DNA from: Calendula officinalis
Lineage: Eukaryota > Streptophyta > Magnoliopsida > Asterales > Asteraceae
DNA: 64,000 nucleotides
Direction: 5' to 3'
Assembly: GCA_963853835.1 (NCBI GenBank)
Contig: OY970826.1
Coordinates: 75,758,929-75,822,928, forward strand
Shown here: piece by piece, positions 1 to 11,942 of the stretch
Layout of the letters: each line of letters begins with the position of its first letter
Position numbering within the stretch: the first letter of the stretch is position 1
The notes under the pieces: model-generated
What the model was told of the DNA's origin: nothing
Database searches by the model: none
The model's input: only the letters and a program-made list of their open reading frames with translations
Position numbers and translations under genes: made by a program

Positions 1-253
1 GGACGGCAGTGTTTCCGGTGGTTGATGTTTGTGTTTGCTTATTGTTGTTTGAGCGTTTCACTCGAACTTGACCGATGCAGGTTACTTTAGGTGAAGACGG
101 TTCGTTGTTAGTCTCGTTGATTTTGCGAACGAACATAGGGTTAGAACGTGACCTGCTTGTTCTACTGCTTTTGCTTCTCGGAAACCGAATCAATGGCGGT
201 GTGAATTCATCAGTTCTTACTGGACTGGAAATAGATTTTGTTAATATTTTCAT
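1..253 (-). CDS. 5' part of a 14-1-1-like plant protein gene (cut by window edge)
   Basis: Reading the minus strand from the ATG at 253 gives 84 codons open to the window edge. The N-terminus is basic and Ser/Arg-rich (PLIRFPRSKSSRTSRSRS around residues 20-37), followed by the motif PSSPKVTCIGQVRVKRS around residues 53-67. From memory that motif is typical of a plant family often labelled 'syringolide-induced protein 14-1-1' or uncharacterised; its biochemical role is not known to me. No signal peptide or membrane segment is visible in this part. The start is the first ATG of the open frame, with AT-rich sequence upstream. The rest of the gene lies left of the window, so length and exon number cannot be judged. 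Plus-strand frames over the same bases are low-complexity Leu-rich shadows. Confidence 0.6.
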   Translation of the reverse strand, partial: MKILTKSISSPVRTDEFTPPLIRFPRSKSSRTSRSRSNPMFVRKINETNNEPSSPKVTCIGQVRVKRSNNNKQTQTSTTGNTAV

Positions 254-1466
254 TTTTCTTCAATAATTTGAGGCTGCAATTGCTCTGTGTGTGTTATAGA
301 AGCTTCATGCATAAGAATGGAGTGATTGTGTTATGGAGGTGGGTGGTGCTTGGGGGTAGTTTGATGGTTAATGTGGATGACGTTTCATTGTCTATATTAT
401 GGGTATTTTGTTTCAATTACCGGATGTTATTTTATGGCCTCTTTTTTCTTTACAAAATAACAAAAGTATTTTACATTTTTTTTTTGCCATTAATGATATA
501 TTGACAAACTTTAATTTAGAGCACCATCAATGGTTAAGTCTTGATAATGTCTTACTAGAATTGATACATAAATTTTCTGCTTAATATTGACAAAAAAAAG
601 TTTTCAAAAAAGTTTTTGTTCCAATGTATATAATTGTACAAAAAGCTTTTTGTATGTCTTGAGAAAGACTTATGGAAGAAAAACCTTTTGAAGCAAAAGC
701 TTTTTGTTAGAAGGTCATATGCATTCAAATGTCCTTTCTAAATGGTAAAAAGTTTAGTAAAAAGCTACCATTGAAGATGCAATTGCATTCTTTTACGGGG
801 AATAGCAATAAAAAAACATAAGTTTTTTTTAAATCAAACTTAATCTACTCCACTTTATTTTCACTATGACTTAAATCCATAATTTTTAGATTGTATGCAA
901 CATCATATACATAAATACCACTAAATTATAAGATATTGGTAAAAAAAACATAAGTGATAATTAAGATTTTATTAGAATTAACCGTTCGAAAAAAAAGCAA
1001 CAAAAAAAGAAGTTAAAGGTTGACCCACAACAAATCAAATTAAAATAGAACACAAAGCTCTAGTGATGAGCTAGAAAGATACAGAAAGTAAAAAAAAACA
1101 AGACATATGAAAAGTACATAACTCAAGCTATCTATAAAAATAAAATTTGAATCTTACCATAAACCACCTTAATATCTACAACCTAAATTTATTCACACTC
1201 ACCGTAATATACATGTTTTAAAATAGATTGTATAACTATATTAAAATATAAATTCATTATATGAATAAGTTTCTATCTATATATATCACCTTCCTTAATT
1301 TAAATATTAAGATAACAAAACTAAATTTTAAACAGGTTTATATTTTTGAACATCGTCAGTTTATGTAAGCTTGAAATAGGTCCTCATGTAGTTTATAAAA
1401 AAGAAAACGACCTTATTCATGTTTTTCTAAATCTATTTTTTAAGCCACCGTATGAGATGTTAAGAC
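254..1466. other. AT-rich intergenic DNA upstream of the left-edge gene
   Basis: No coding frame with recognisable motifs. The stretch next to the left-edge gene would hold its promoter and 5' UTR. Further right it is A/T-rich with homopolymer runs and no clear repeat boundary. Confidence 0.5.
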
Positions 1467-1752
1467 GGGTGCATCAATCGCGCTACTTTGAAGATGCCAT
1501 TGGCACCATTCCGACACTTATAGCGTCACTTTGTACACGCCGGTTTGGAGACGAGGAAGGAGTATGGCGTGAGTTGATAGGTGGGGTCCAAAGGGGTATT
1601 TTATATGTGTGTTTTGTAATGGTGAGTCCCAAAAAATTTAAGGGAAGATATATATTTGACATGGGTACGTCAATTTAGTGTCGGTTGGAGATGAGCTGAC
1701 GTGATACTGATTTGGCAACAACTGATGGTATCACCATTGGGAGTGGTCTTAT
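1467..1752 (+). repeat. Dispersed repeat family R1, copy 1
   Basis: About 285 bp aligns by eye with 10275-10591. Shared blocks include CACTTTGTACACGCC, AAAGGGGTATTTT, GGCAACAACT and GGTATCACCATTG, with many substitutions between copies. The right end reads GGTATCACCATTGGGAGTGGTC and is followed by TTATAA. It is probably a non-autonomous DNA transposon, but I cannot show matching terminal inverted repeats, so the class is left open. Confidence 0.5.
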
Positions 1753-1787
1753 AAGTTCTAGGAGATCCACGTTAGATTTTGGTTAAA

Positions 1788-1822
1788 ACGAGTAAAAATT
1801 ACCCGCGCGATGCCGCGGGAGT
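1788..1822 (-). mobile_element. Possible decayed Helitron 3' terminus
   Basis: CCCGCG-CGATGC-CGCGGG at about 1801-1818 is a GC-rich hairpin in AT-rich DNA. Read on the minus strand it is followed about 10 bases later by CTCGT where a Helitron would have CTRR-T (usually CTAGT). The hairpin fits the class; the terminal tetranucleotide would need one substitution. No 5' end or Rep/helicase gene is seen. Confidence 0.3.
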
Positions 1823-2265
1823 TTTCATACGATGCCCAAAAGATAGTAAACATTTCAGTTTACAATATTTAGCTACATCTGTAACCTGTGTTATTCATTT
1901 TTAAAATATATTATATAAAACTTGTAATATACTTTAAAAAATATATATAAAAGACTCACAATTGAAGTTATCTTTTATGTTAAAAGAAAAAAAAATCAAA
2001 TATTTATATAATACTATATATAAGCAAATATTTTTTCATATTATAAAGTTTAGGGGGTAAAATGTTAGGGAGTATTTAATAAGAGAAATATTTCACATTA
2101 AAGTTTATGAGATAAAAAGAAAAAAAATATTAAAATTTAGGGGGTAAATTAATAAGTGAAATATATCACATTAAAATTTTTGGGATAAAAAGAAAAGAAT
2201 ATTAAAGTTTAAGGGTAAATTGTTACTTTTTAAGGTTTAAAAGTAAAAGGAAAAAAAAACTTGAT
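1823..2265. other. AT-rich spacer
   Basis: No gene seen. There are short reiterations of the type AAAATTTAGGGGGTAAA (2048, 2136, 2200 area), suggesting decayed repeats. Confidence 0.4.
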
Positions 2266-2345
2266 GCTGGCAGGTTTCGAACTCAGATCCAACAGGGGAG
2301 AAGCTATTACCTCAAGCGGATGAAACCACTGGGCAACTTCACTTT
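2266..2345 (-). repeat. tRNA-like module (SINE-head type)
   Basis: On the minus strand a D-arm/A-box-like TTGCCCAGTGG is followed about 45 bases later by the B-box-like AGTTCGAAACC and then a T-run. The spacing and boxes fit a Pol III internal promoter derived from a tRNA. The acceptor stem does not pair convincingly, so I do not call a functional tRNA; more likely a SINE head or tRNA relic. Confidence 0.4.
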
Positions 2346-2349
2346 TGTT

Positions 2350-3837
2350 TAACATTCACGCTGTGTAATATTTAAAAAGACAAAATTTCGAATAAGACAA
2401 AACAACACTGTTCATGTCTGATGGCAAATGTTATATACTTAATGACATTTTTATTGTAAAATTAGTAATATTCTCAAAACTTGACATTTTTGAGAAATAA
2501 CCTCACATCAATGTGTTTACATATCATGGATATACAAACTTACCAATTGCAAATCCATATCACAATGTGTGTGAGGTTCGGATATTTTAACTTCCTGATA
2601 AATGTATTTGTTAACCAAAAGATTAAACTATTAAAGTTTGTTAAGAGTAAAGGGCGTGGGCGTGTTAAATCCACGCTAAAGAGCCTTTGACAGTGCCAAA
2701 GCGTGTTAAACCAAACTGTTTCTTACGTCAATTGTTCCTCTGCCATGGGTTTAATGTTGTGTTAAAAGGGTTTTCTTTTTTTTTTTTAATTTTTTTTCTT
2801 TTTTTTCAAATTTTTGTTTGGTTTGGAGTATTTTTTGAGGTACCAAATTAATGTTATATGAATATTAAACGACAAATGAAATTTTGAGATATATATTAAA
2901 ACCATATTGAATAGTCAGATTTGATTTTAACACGAGTTTAACTTAAAACAATACATGTGCTCCAAGTTTAATTCAAACCCATAACACAATACATAATATC
3001 AAGTGGCAGAAACGCATTTGGATTTTATAATGCATAACATAAAATTTTCGTACATACAATTATGATAAAATTGACTCTAAATCAATTAATGGGCCAAAAC
3101 TTCTTTTCAAGATTAAACAAAATAAGAAAAGAATGGTGGAATGAAATGTGTGAACTCCTTAACAACTTAAAGTTGGAACATCAAATTCTATCTTTCCCCT
3201 TCAAATAGTTGTCCATGTGTTACACTGTAACAATAAATTGGTTAACCAATCATATATTTTCTTTAATATCATAAGGTAGTCAGTGTCCAAATCTCCTCAC
3301 AAAAGGTCTAGGGTTTAAATTTCATTAGTGAAAATTTATTGGGGTAGTTTGGAAAAGAATTAGAAAACAATCACATAAATACTACAGTAAATCTGCGTAA
3401 CCTGAACAAGGAAATATCTATCTGTTTAAATACAGTATTTATCAAATGTCTACTATGAAGCAAGAAGTACCAAATTGAAATAAAAACAAAATTAAAATTA
3501 GAAAGAAAAAAGAACCTAATAATTAAAAGATTTTTGTTAATAATAGCCTTAAAGGCTGTTTTAAATTTTTTGTCATATGCATAAAAACATTGTATTTTTA
3601 TTAATGGAGGATAATTCTTTTAAATGTAGGCTTTATTATTAATTGATATACACGTTCGTAATTTATGTCTTAACATCTTAGTAGGTATCATTTTCCATAA
3701 TTAAATTGTTATGTTGATACTCCCTGTGTCATATAATAAAACTAGTTTTAAAGCCCGCCCGACTAACGGACATGCTTCAAGAATTATATTAAAGAAAAAT
3801 AATAAAAATATTAATACAGTTTAAATGATATGGTAAA
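2350..3837. other. AT-rich intergenic DNA with poly-T tract
   Basis: No supported gene. A pyrimidine/poly-T stretch lies near 2768-2815. ACTAGTTTTAAAGCCCGC at about 3740 resembles the reverse complement of a Helitron 3' end (CTAGT), but no proper hairpin is visible. The right limit is the gypsy-type LTR. Confidence 0.35.
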
Positions 3838-6068
3838 TATAACGACCGGAATTTTCGGTTAATGAATTAAATGGAATTATTGAGGAATAAAGGTGGTGAA
3901 ATATTTAATCGAGTCTCCGTTATGTTTTATCGAGTGTTTGAATGTTTGGGACTTGGGGTAACCAAGTATGGGTCAAGACTTGGATGGAAACAAGTTTGAA
4001 AGGCAAGAAACTGACCCAGACAGCCCTCGCGGCGCGAGGCAGTCGCGAGGTTGAACAGAAGCTCCAGAGGTGAAACGCGAGAAGCTCGAGTTGAGGCTCG
4101 AGTTGAGACAAGAGCCGCGAGCGAAACGCGAGCGAAACGCGAGGTCTGTATTTCAGCGGCAACCAGCAGGCAAAGCCGCGTCACTTCGCGGCGCGAGGTG
4201 GGCGCAAGCGGGGCGTGAGGAGCGTCAGGAATATATTAACTTGTGTGTAAGCTAGGGTTTCATTTCTCATTCAACCCCACACATAGTGCAGCCGATTTGG
4301 GAGTGTTCTTGGTCGTTTTTGGAGCTCAAGAGCTCAGATCTTCACCATCTTGAAGGATTGAAACATGAAGGGTAAGTATTCTTGATTGTCTTGCTTATCT
4401 ACCTTGGTTGTGAGCTTTGTATGGGTAAAAATGGTGGTTTGGGGAACCAACCATGTCATCTTTGGGGAAGATGACTAAACATAGGTGTAGAACACTCATT
4501 GTAAGCTCGTAAACATTGTGTACAAGTTGGATTTGGGTTTAGTGATGGAAATCTTGAACTAGGGTTTGAGATTCCACCAAGTTGGATGAACTTGGTGATT
4601 AGGAATGTTAATATGGATTGATTAGTGATTAGTTGTGGATAATAACTAGTTATTGTGATGATATTAATGGTAGGTCAAGAAGACCTAAAGTTTGGTGACA
4701 TTTCACAAATTGGAAAGCAAGGATTTGTGTTGTTAGACACGATTTGGAGTTAGCTTGGCTAAGGTGAGTGCATGAGACTTTTACTGAGTACATAGCAAAT
4801 GATTTTGAAAACTATTATGTTTTTATGAGTCTTTATTAATAAATGTTTTTAATAAAGATATGATCAAAAGAATAAGAGAATGCAAGTAATAGATCATTTA
4901 AGTATGTCTAAATGACTAATGATTTTTAAAGAGATTATGATAATGAAAAGTAATTGATAATTCCTTATTTATATGATGTTTGACTAGGAGTAATGATTAA
5001 GAAAGTATGATATTTGACTTATTAATAATATGTATTAATAAGGCTAATAACAATGATTTTCAAGTATCAAGTATTGACTTAGTATATTATACTAATAAGA
5101 GTAGTGATTGAATGGTTAGGAGAATAAATATAAAGTGACTAGAAGTAGATTTGTATTCTAGTCAAAGAGAAGTTAGAGTAAATGATTTTGATAAATAATA
5201 AACATGTTTTATTTAATAAAGGACTTGATAAAGTCAATAGTGAATTTGAATAAGAAATGAGAATAATATGATAATTAGAATAGTTGTATTCTAATTTATG
5301 TTTGAGTATGTATTATTTGGGCATAGACCCGTATTTGATGATTTCAATATGTGTTGAGAAAAGGATCCGGATCATAGTTAACCCACAAAAGTTGGGGGAG
5401 TTAGTGACACCTACTTGGGGAGGTACCACCATGCGCAAGAGTAGACTGTCGAGAAATAGTTAACCCGGAAACGGGGGAGTTTCAGTTAACCCGGAAACGG
5501 GGAAGTTTCAGTTAACTCGGAAACGGGGGAGTTTACCTAGTTAACCCACATCGGGGGAGTTTGCTACGGAGAGGTCCGTAGCGTACGTGATAAAGATTTA
5601 GTAAGCTATGAATAGCTTACAAGTATGTGACTACGTGATGGGTAAGCTTACGGTTAGCTTACTAGTAAATACGAATAAGCGGTAAGAACACAAGATAATA
5701 ATTAATAAGTGATTAAAGAAAAGAAATGAACAGAATGATTTTTATTATATTTGAGAATGGGTCGAAAACCCATGTATCTCACGAGACTATTTTTGTCTCA
5801 CGTACTACTTTGTTTTGGTTATGTACTCAGGTTCGAGATCGATGGATTAGAGGGTCGCGGTAGAAGTGGCCTAGTGTTGATTAGCTCGGGAGCTCGTAGG
5901 TAGATCCCGTTTATCCTATGGTTATGATATTATATTGTAACATCGGTTTTAGTACTCTGATAAACTTTTAAAAGGTTTTTGTTAAACCGTATTTTGGGAC
6001 ATTGGACTTTGTAATATTTTTATTTAAAAATATGTTTTAAAAGATGTTTTGAAAATTGAGGTGTTACA
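3838..6068 (+). mobile_element. LTR of a Ty3/gypsy-type retrotransposon (5' LTR of a decayed element)
   Basis: The left end reads TATAACGACCGGAATTT, matching with one change the TGTAACGACCCGAAATTT start expected from the inverted copies at 30573-32854 and 34763-37114. The right end reads GAGGTGTTACA and is followed two bases later by a primer-binding site. Length is about 2.2 kb. The 4020-4200 part is rich in CGCG motifs, and 5458-5562 holds short tandem repeats. No matching 3' LTR in plus orientation is found in the window, so a target duplication cannot be tested. Confidence 0.8.
5458..5562 (+). repeat. Short tandem repeat inside the gypsy LTR (about 26-bp unit)
   Basis: Units beginning AGTTAAC start at 5458, 5484, 5510 and 5539, each carrying a core like CGGAAACGGGGGAGTTT. 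The inverted LTR at 30573-32854 has a different but equally CGGGGG-bearing tandem block at a comparable position, so internal reiteration appears to be a trait of this LTR family. Confidence 0.8.
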
Positions 6069-6071
6069 ACT

Positions 6072-6083
6072 TGGTATCAGAGC
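6072..6083 (+). other. Primer-binding site (initiator tRNA-Met)
   Basis: TGGTATCAGAGC, complementary to the 3' end of plant initiator tRNA-Met, starts three bases after the LTR terminus GTTACA. It fixes the element's orientation as plus. Confidence 0.85.
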
Positions 6084-6310
6084 TATAGTTTAAGTGAATT
6101 AGGTAGGTTTGACCTCCCTAGTCTTAAGCTATGCTAAGTAGGATCATATGTTTTCCATAGGATGTCCATGGTTTGTCTTTTGAGACCGTAAAGTATGGGT
6201 ATATTAGGGTCGAACCCTAAGAAGGAAGATAATGTTTTGAGCTTTATGGGTTATGTTTGACTAATAAGTCAATCTCTGAATTCTAATGGTTTAATATGTT
6301 GGTATAGAAA

Positions 6311-7333
6311 ATGGTGAACCAAAGAAGTGGAGAAATTCCACGAGATCATGAGACGGATTCAAATCGAATCCCGACTCATCCCACTAATAATGGAGAGGGT
6401 TCCGGTTTGGATGCAAACCAAACCCCGGTAACCATGGAAACTGTCCAGAAATTGTTTACCCTAATTAGGGAAGTGATGAATGAGGATGTTAACCGGATCA
6501 TGACTAACCGGTTCAATGAAGAGAAGAATGATAACTCTAAGCCCCGTGGGGGGAATAAGCCTTCGGTTAGCAAGACCCGTACCGAGAAGCCATCGACCGA
6601 AGAGAGTGACGATTCGGGGTCGGAGGAAAGGGAAGGATGTTCGTACAAGGCATTCATGGCGTGCAACCCCGGTGTGTATTATGGAAGTTCGGAACCGAAG
6701 GTGACGATGCGTTGGATTCGGGAAACCGAGCAAGTGCTAGAAAGTAGCAAGTGTTTGAAGAAAGACATGGTCACTTATGCATCCCGACAGTTGAAGGATG
6801 AAGCATTGGCATGGTATCATACCATGTATGATACTTTAGGTAGGAGAGCATGGTATGAGATGTCGTGGAAGGAGTTCACGAGTAGATTGAAGGAAAAGTT
6901 TTGTCCCACTCGAGGTGTCGAGAGGGGTATTCGACGAAAAGCTCAAGAGTTGTCGTCAGGAGGGGAAAAGAAGAAGCTCAATAGTAGTTTAGGATCGACA
7001 AAGGAAGAAAGATTTGGGTCGAGTCCGTCCAAGAAAGGTAGTGTTGGAAGTTGTCAAAGTTGTGGTAAGAATCACCAGGGGGAATGCAAAGCAAATACGG
7101 CTATATCCTTCAAGTGTGGACGAGTAGGGCACCGAGCAAAGGATTGCAAGGTAAGGAACCTCGAGGAAGTGGAATGCTACACTTGTCACGAGGTGGGACA
7201 CTATAGTAGTACGTGCCCGAGGAAAAGAACTGACACGTTAGCATCAACCGCCAACATGAATCGGGTGATGGAAACTTATGGAGGCGCTTCAGGTAATTCG
7301 TTTATGAAGTTTCGATATATGATTAGGATTTAA
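6311..7333 (+). pseudogene. gag: Damaged gag of the Ty3/gypsy element
   Basis: A 340-aa frame. Residues ~110-200 (YKAFMACNPGVYYG...; ALAWYHTMYDTLGRRAWYEMSWKEF) fit the retrotransposon gag capsid domain, whose role is to form the cytoplasmic virus-like particle. Residues ~240-300 hold three zinc-knuckle-like units: CQSCGKNHQGEC, a second that has lost its first Cys (SFKCGRVGHRAKDC), and an intact CYTCHEVGHYSSTC. After EKFCPTRGVER the usual rest of the capsid domain is missing and the frame jumps to a Ser/Lys-rich linker, suggesting an internal deletion. No protease or pol frame follows; only degraded, stop-filled sequence is present. It lies 228 bases after the primer site, as expected for a leader. 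The lost Cys and deletion argue against function. Confidence 0.8.
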
Positions 7334-8640
7334 TTGCTTATATGTCGCACAATTTAGTGCTTATGTGATCTACGTGTGAAAGTAATTATAGATGAAATGT
7401 ATGATGGGAGAAATAAGTTTGGGAGATAATCTCCCCGGGTTGTTATGTGTATAGTTGTATGGGTTGAAGTTTGGTATGTCGCGAGAGATAAGGGTAGGAA
7501 AAGAGATTTCGAAATATGGAACCTTAGTGTTCGGCGGGAATCCGGATCATTAAGGCAATATTATTAATCGCGAATGTTAAGAAAAAGAACGGCTAAAGAT
7601 TTTAGAGAAAATTTAAAATTTTAAATAGAAAATATGCGGGTAGGAAGGAGTCGGGAATGACAATCTTAGAAATTGAATATGATTGATTGAATGTTGACAA
7701 AAGGTTGTATCATGAATGGCGGATACGATGCTAAAGGTAAAAAGTTAATTAATGGTAAAATGTCTTAGAAATGGTATGCTAAGTCAAGGGTAAGAATTAA
7801 TTGTTGGAAAAAGGACATAGAAAAAGTGTGATAGCTTATGTTCGGACTATGGATCGGAGTCGATTGGTTGACTCGAGTTGACCGGGCGATTCGGTCAAAA
7901 TATGGATAATGGAATGAAATGGTGGTTACCTAGGTGGTGAAAGAAAGAGTGGGAATTTTAATAATGAGAAAATGAATCGACTAAAGACGATTGGTAAATG
8001 AGTAGATTGGTTGAAAGCATTAGAAATGATTATGTGTATACCGGGTGGTATAAAGGAATAAGAGGAGTAATGGCCCATGAAAAGGATACGATTTTAGGAA
8101 GGTAATATTAGGTGATATGTGGGGAAATGTAAATTGAATAGAAAATGTGCTTGGTTATGAAAGAAAATGATAGCATGATGCTAAATGAATGGTATTGTAT
8201 GGATCTGGTTAGATCGGAGGCTTTCCGGTTAACGAGATTTAATGAGTCACTATGGATCGGAGGCTTCCCGATCATTTTGACAGTTTGGAATCGTGATGGA
8301 TTGGAGGCTCTCCGATCATCTCGATAAGATAGTTAAAGTATAATTTGTTGTATAAGGGATATGATGTTTGTATCTGATGTATGTAGAGCCGCATGGTTAG
8401 TTGTTGTTATGATTTTTATGGCAAGTGAGAACTTGGGTTGAAAACACAGGTAGTGTTTAAGTATAAGTAGGTGTAGGAGATGCCTACAAGTTCATGATTT
8501 ATGAAAAAGGAATGCTTTTAGGAAGCAAAGTTTGTTAGTAACCAATGAGTGGTGAAAGAGGTATATTGGGTGGTTAGGCCACAATTGGATATGATCGAGG
8601 CTCTAGAGCCGGTAATGGGTGGTTAGTAACAAACGATGAC
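7334..8640 (+). mobile_element. Degraded interior or 3' part of the gypsy element
   Basis: No open frame with pol motifs. The sequence is G/A-rich like the gag region and contains three spaced GGATCGGAGGCTTTCC-like reiterations (8208-8310). Base composition returns to AT-rich background near 8640, which I take as the element's truncated right limit. No 3' LTR is present. Confidence 0.45.
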
Positions 8641-10274
8641 ACTAATTTATTCAGACAGAGATAATATATCCAGACAGACACCTTAACCAGATAGAACTTA
8701 ACGAGTAAAAAAAATAAACAGCCCCTTTATGTTCTCATGTATAGACATGATTTTCAAAATTTAGCAACATTATTGAAACAAAATACTACCATAATGTCTA
8801 TTTCAAAATTTTGGCAACATTATTAAAGCAATTTTTGTTTTACAGCTTTTAAACGTGTAATCAAAATATTTAATTCACCAACTTATGTTAAACATATAAA
8901 ATTCAGACAGAACAAAGGAATTTTGTTTTACTAAACACAAACATAATTAATTTCGACATGGTTATTGATAAGAATGAATTTGTGTTTAGTGTTGAGATTG
9001 AATTTGAGTTTGGTTATAAAAAATTTTATTTGACTTAAATTCGTTGATAAGAATGAATTTGTGTCAACAGAACAAAGGAATTCTGTTTTACTAAATTCAA
9101 AATTAAAACTTGCCTTTGGGTTTAGCTATAAGAATGAATTTGAGTTTGTTGAGGTCAATCGGAATTAAATATTTAAAAACCATCCGGTAGTTTCTAATTT
9201 TAGGAGCCTATATTTTGAGAAATTCAGTAAAGATTATTTCGTATATTGAGATTTTAAAAAATTGTTATAAATAGCCGCTATATATGGGGATACAGATTCA
9301 AAAATAAAACTTGCCTTTGGGTTATATGTGGATGCCACATGGCCAATAGGGTAATTACATATGACATTGTGGACCAATGAGAAAGCTTGAAAGTGATTGG
9401 TTGGCAAAATAAAATCAAACCTAGGCCTCATATATAGGTTAAGATTCTCGTTTATATTTTGCACAAGTTTTTAGAAGATATGTAGTAGCGAGTATTTAAT
9501 AATAACTTTAATTAAAATAATAGTTATTTGAGATTTTTTTTATTATTATTCATTTTAAATAACATCACTGAATATTAAATTCCTAGCTACTAGTTACGGT
9601 ACATAATAACTATTTTAAATTGAAATATAAATATACTGGTATCACAACCATAAAACCTCGTTAAGCCATCAACCCTTGGACACAACATGTTTGGTACAAA
9701 AGTACCAACTTTTTGTATTCCAACTGTTACTCCGTAACGTACTCATGGGTACATAGAAATTTTGTCCGAGTTACATAATTCACCTGAAAAAAGATGTAGA
9801 AATTAATATTAATTTTATTTGATTAACTAATTAATAAATACAATTACAATTACAAGTGTAAAATACAAAACGTTTATGTAAACCGAAAATGGTGAAAACA
9901 CATATGGTTGAGTCTTGTGTTTGATACGATTAACTTCAAACAGGCTCGTCATATTTTTCCTAAGGTATAACAACCAAAACTGTATTTCACTGTTGGATAT
10001 CATCCACTATCTAATAATCTAAACTAATTACATCTTACATTATACTAATTACATCCATTCAAAATTTATTTATTATACAAATATCTTAGTGGAGTGAAAC
10101 TAATATACAGCATATGATTTTTCTAATACGTTAATGTGAATTTAATAAAAGAGTTAATTCCATTTAAATAGAGAATTCATATTTAATACGAACTATATCT
10201 TTTAAAATGATATAAATAAAGTTCATTAATATTATTTAATACCTATATAAATACATCATAATATATAACTCTGA
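8641..10274. other. AT-rich intergenic DNA with decayed repeats
   Basis: No gene supported. An imperfect direct repeat of the type CAGAACAAAGGAATT.TGTTTTACTAAA occurs at about 8908 and 9066, and GAATGAATTTG recurs nearby. Remaining sequence is low-complexity A/T. Confidence 0.4.
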
Positions 10275-10591
10275 GCTAAACTAGTTAATATGATATGGGT
10301 GTCAAAGGTATCGCGAAGTGGCGGAATATCACCATTGGCATGGGGCCGCCAGTGATACCGCCACTTTGTACACGCCACTTTGGAGATGGGAGGGAAGGGT
10401 ACCGTGAGTTGGGTATGTGGGCCTAAAGGGGTATTTTGTGTGTCTGTATTTTGTAGTGGTGAATCCCAAAACATTTAAGGAAAGATGTATTGTTGGCATG
10501 AGTACGTCAGTTTGGTGTTGGTTGAAGGGTGAGCTTACGTGATGCTGATTAGGCAACAACTAATGGTATCACCATTGAGAGTGGTCTGATA
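10275..10591 (+). repeat. Dispersed repeat family R1, copy 2
   Basis: Homologous by eye to 1467-1752 in the same orientation. Here the right end reads GGTATCACCATTGAGAGTGGTC then TGATAA. It also carries CGCGAAGTGGCGGAATATCACC near its left edge. Reading frames across it have no motif and are not called. Confidence 0.5.
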
Positions 10592-10710
10592 AAAGAAAAT
10601 CGGGTTTTAGAAAAGTCATAAACTTTATTGAATTAATTAATCACAATGTCCTATTGGACCAACAAATTGTATTTTATTTTTAAATGAAGCGAAAAAATTA
10701 AAATATTTTT

Positions 10711-10782
10711 TTTTCTGTCCAAGTGGTTAAGGCGGTGTATAGTTGAAGTAGTGGTCTTCAGTTCGAATCCTCACTGCATACA
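10711..10782 (+). repeat. tRNA-like module (SINE-head type)
   Basis: A-box TGGTTAAGGCG and B-box AGTTCGAATCC with about 35 bases between them fit a tRNA-derived Pol III promoter. A T-rich stretch precedes it and AT-rich DNA follows. No convincing acceptor-stem pairing, so a working tRNA gene is not claimed. Confidence 0.4.
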
Positions 10783-11391
10783 AATTTTATTTAATTTTTT
10801 TACCAGCTCATTATTATATTTAGTTATTTCCTTTTTACTATATTTAGTTCTTTCCTTTTTATTCTTCTATATATTAACTATATCTTAAAGAAACACATTT
10901 ATTCTTGATACAATAATTAATGGCTTCCCATGTTCTTTTTTCAATAATATGAACACGATTTTATCATATGAATTTACCAAGCAATATGCTTAATTAGCCA
11001 TCATTCCTTAATCTATTATTCCATTTGCTTCAAAATACACGTAATTATATTATTATAAATCAAAAATTATATATATTACATTTATCATATAATGTAGAAT
11101 TACCATTTTGTCCTTCATTTTCCCCCTACTTTTCCTACTTTTGTTGACTACTTTGTTGACCATCTGTGTTATTTTAAAATTAATATACGTAATTTTTCAT
11201 AATATAGTTACTTCAAATTTTTTTATCTTCTTTATTAACCTATTTTTTGTTGACTATTTGAGTTCATATTTTTTATCTTCACAAATATATCAATAATATT
11301 CTGGGTGTTGTATGAATATCAATAAACAATACTTTTGGTATTATATTAAAATCTCTCACAACATCGCGCGAGGTTAAAAACTACTAGTTTC
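10783..11391 (+). other. AT-rich DNA ending in a possible Helitron 3' terminus
   Basis: No gene. The right end reads ATCGCGCGAGGTTAAAAACTACTAG followed by T. A short GC-rich segment plus terminal CTAG-T is what plant Helitrons show, but the expected perfect hairpin is degenerate and no 5' end is identified. Confidence 0.3.
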
Positions 11392-11861
11392 ATACATTTC
11401 ATCAATTCATCCCTTTGTGTAGTTATTTCAGGTGACATTATGGACATTGATCGCGGATCCGAATTGTCACCTACCCAGGACCAGGTACTAAGAAAATATT
11501 GATGTTTTAAAATGTTCTTTTAAATGGGTATTTTTACATGTTTCAAGTAAATAAGAGTATCACGTAAGCGGTGGTGGGTAAACTACACTATGTGGTAGCA
11601 GTAGTGATGATGACGGTAACAATATTGATGGTGGTGAGTGATGGTGAGTAGTGATGTTGGCTGACGATGGTAGTGATTACGACAGTAGGTGATGGAGGAA
11701 CTCTAATTTAATTAATTCATTATTTTTCTGTCAAAAATTGTTTGGTTGGTGGGTGCTAATGGTGGTTAGTGAGGATGGATGGTGTTCAATAAAATAATAT
11801 GAGTTTAAAGATTAACAAAAATAATATTATCCATAAGTAATCGTAGTCAAATAATCAATAT
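11392..11861. other. Intergenic DNA with GTGGTGATG-like low complexity
   Basis: No gene seen. 11560-11690 is a degenerate GTG/GAT-rich simple-sequence stretch. Confidence 0.4.
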
Positions 11862-11942
11862 TTGACCAGATAACTCAGTTAGTTAGAGTCTCTTTCTAAT
11901 AACATGAAGGTTGCAGGTTCAAGTTCTGGGGCTGTCAACTTT
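11862..11942 (+). repeat. tRNA-like module followed by oligo-T
   Basis: AACTCAGTTAGTTAGAG resembles a tRNA D-arm, and GGTTCAAGTTC 40 bases later resembles a B-box with one mismatch. An oligo-T run follows about 15 bases further on, as in Pol III termination or a SINE tail. Probably a SINE head or tRNA relic. Confidence 0.4.

Noticed and set aside
3920..4255. Overlapping 61-85 aa frames on both strands
   Set aside because: Part of the gypsy LTR; CGCG-rich composition, no motif.
10711..10782. Functional tRNA gene
   Set aside because: A and B boxes are present but the acceptor and anticodon stems do not fold convincingly.
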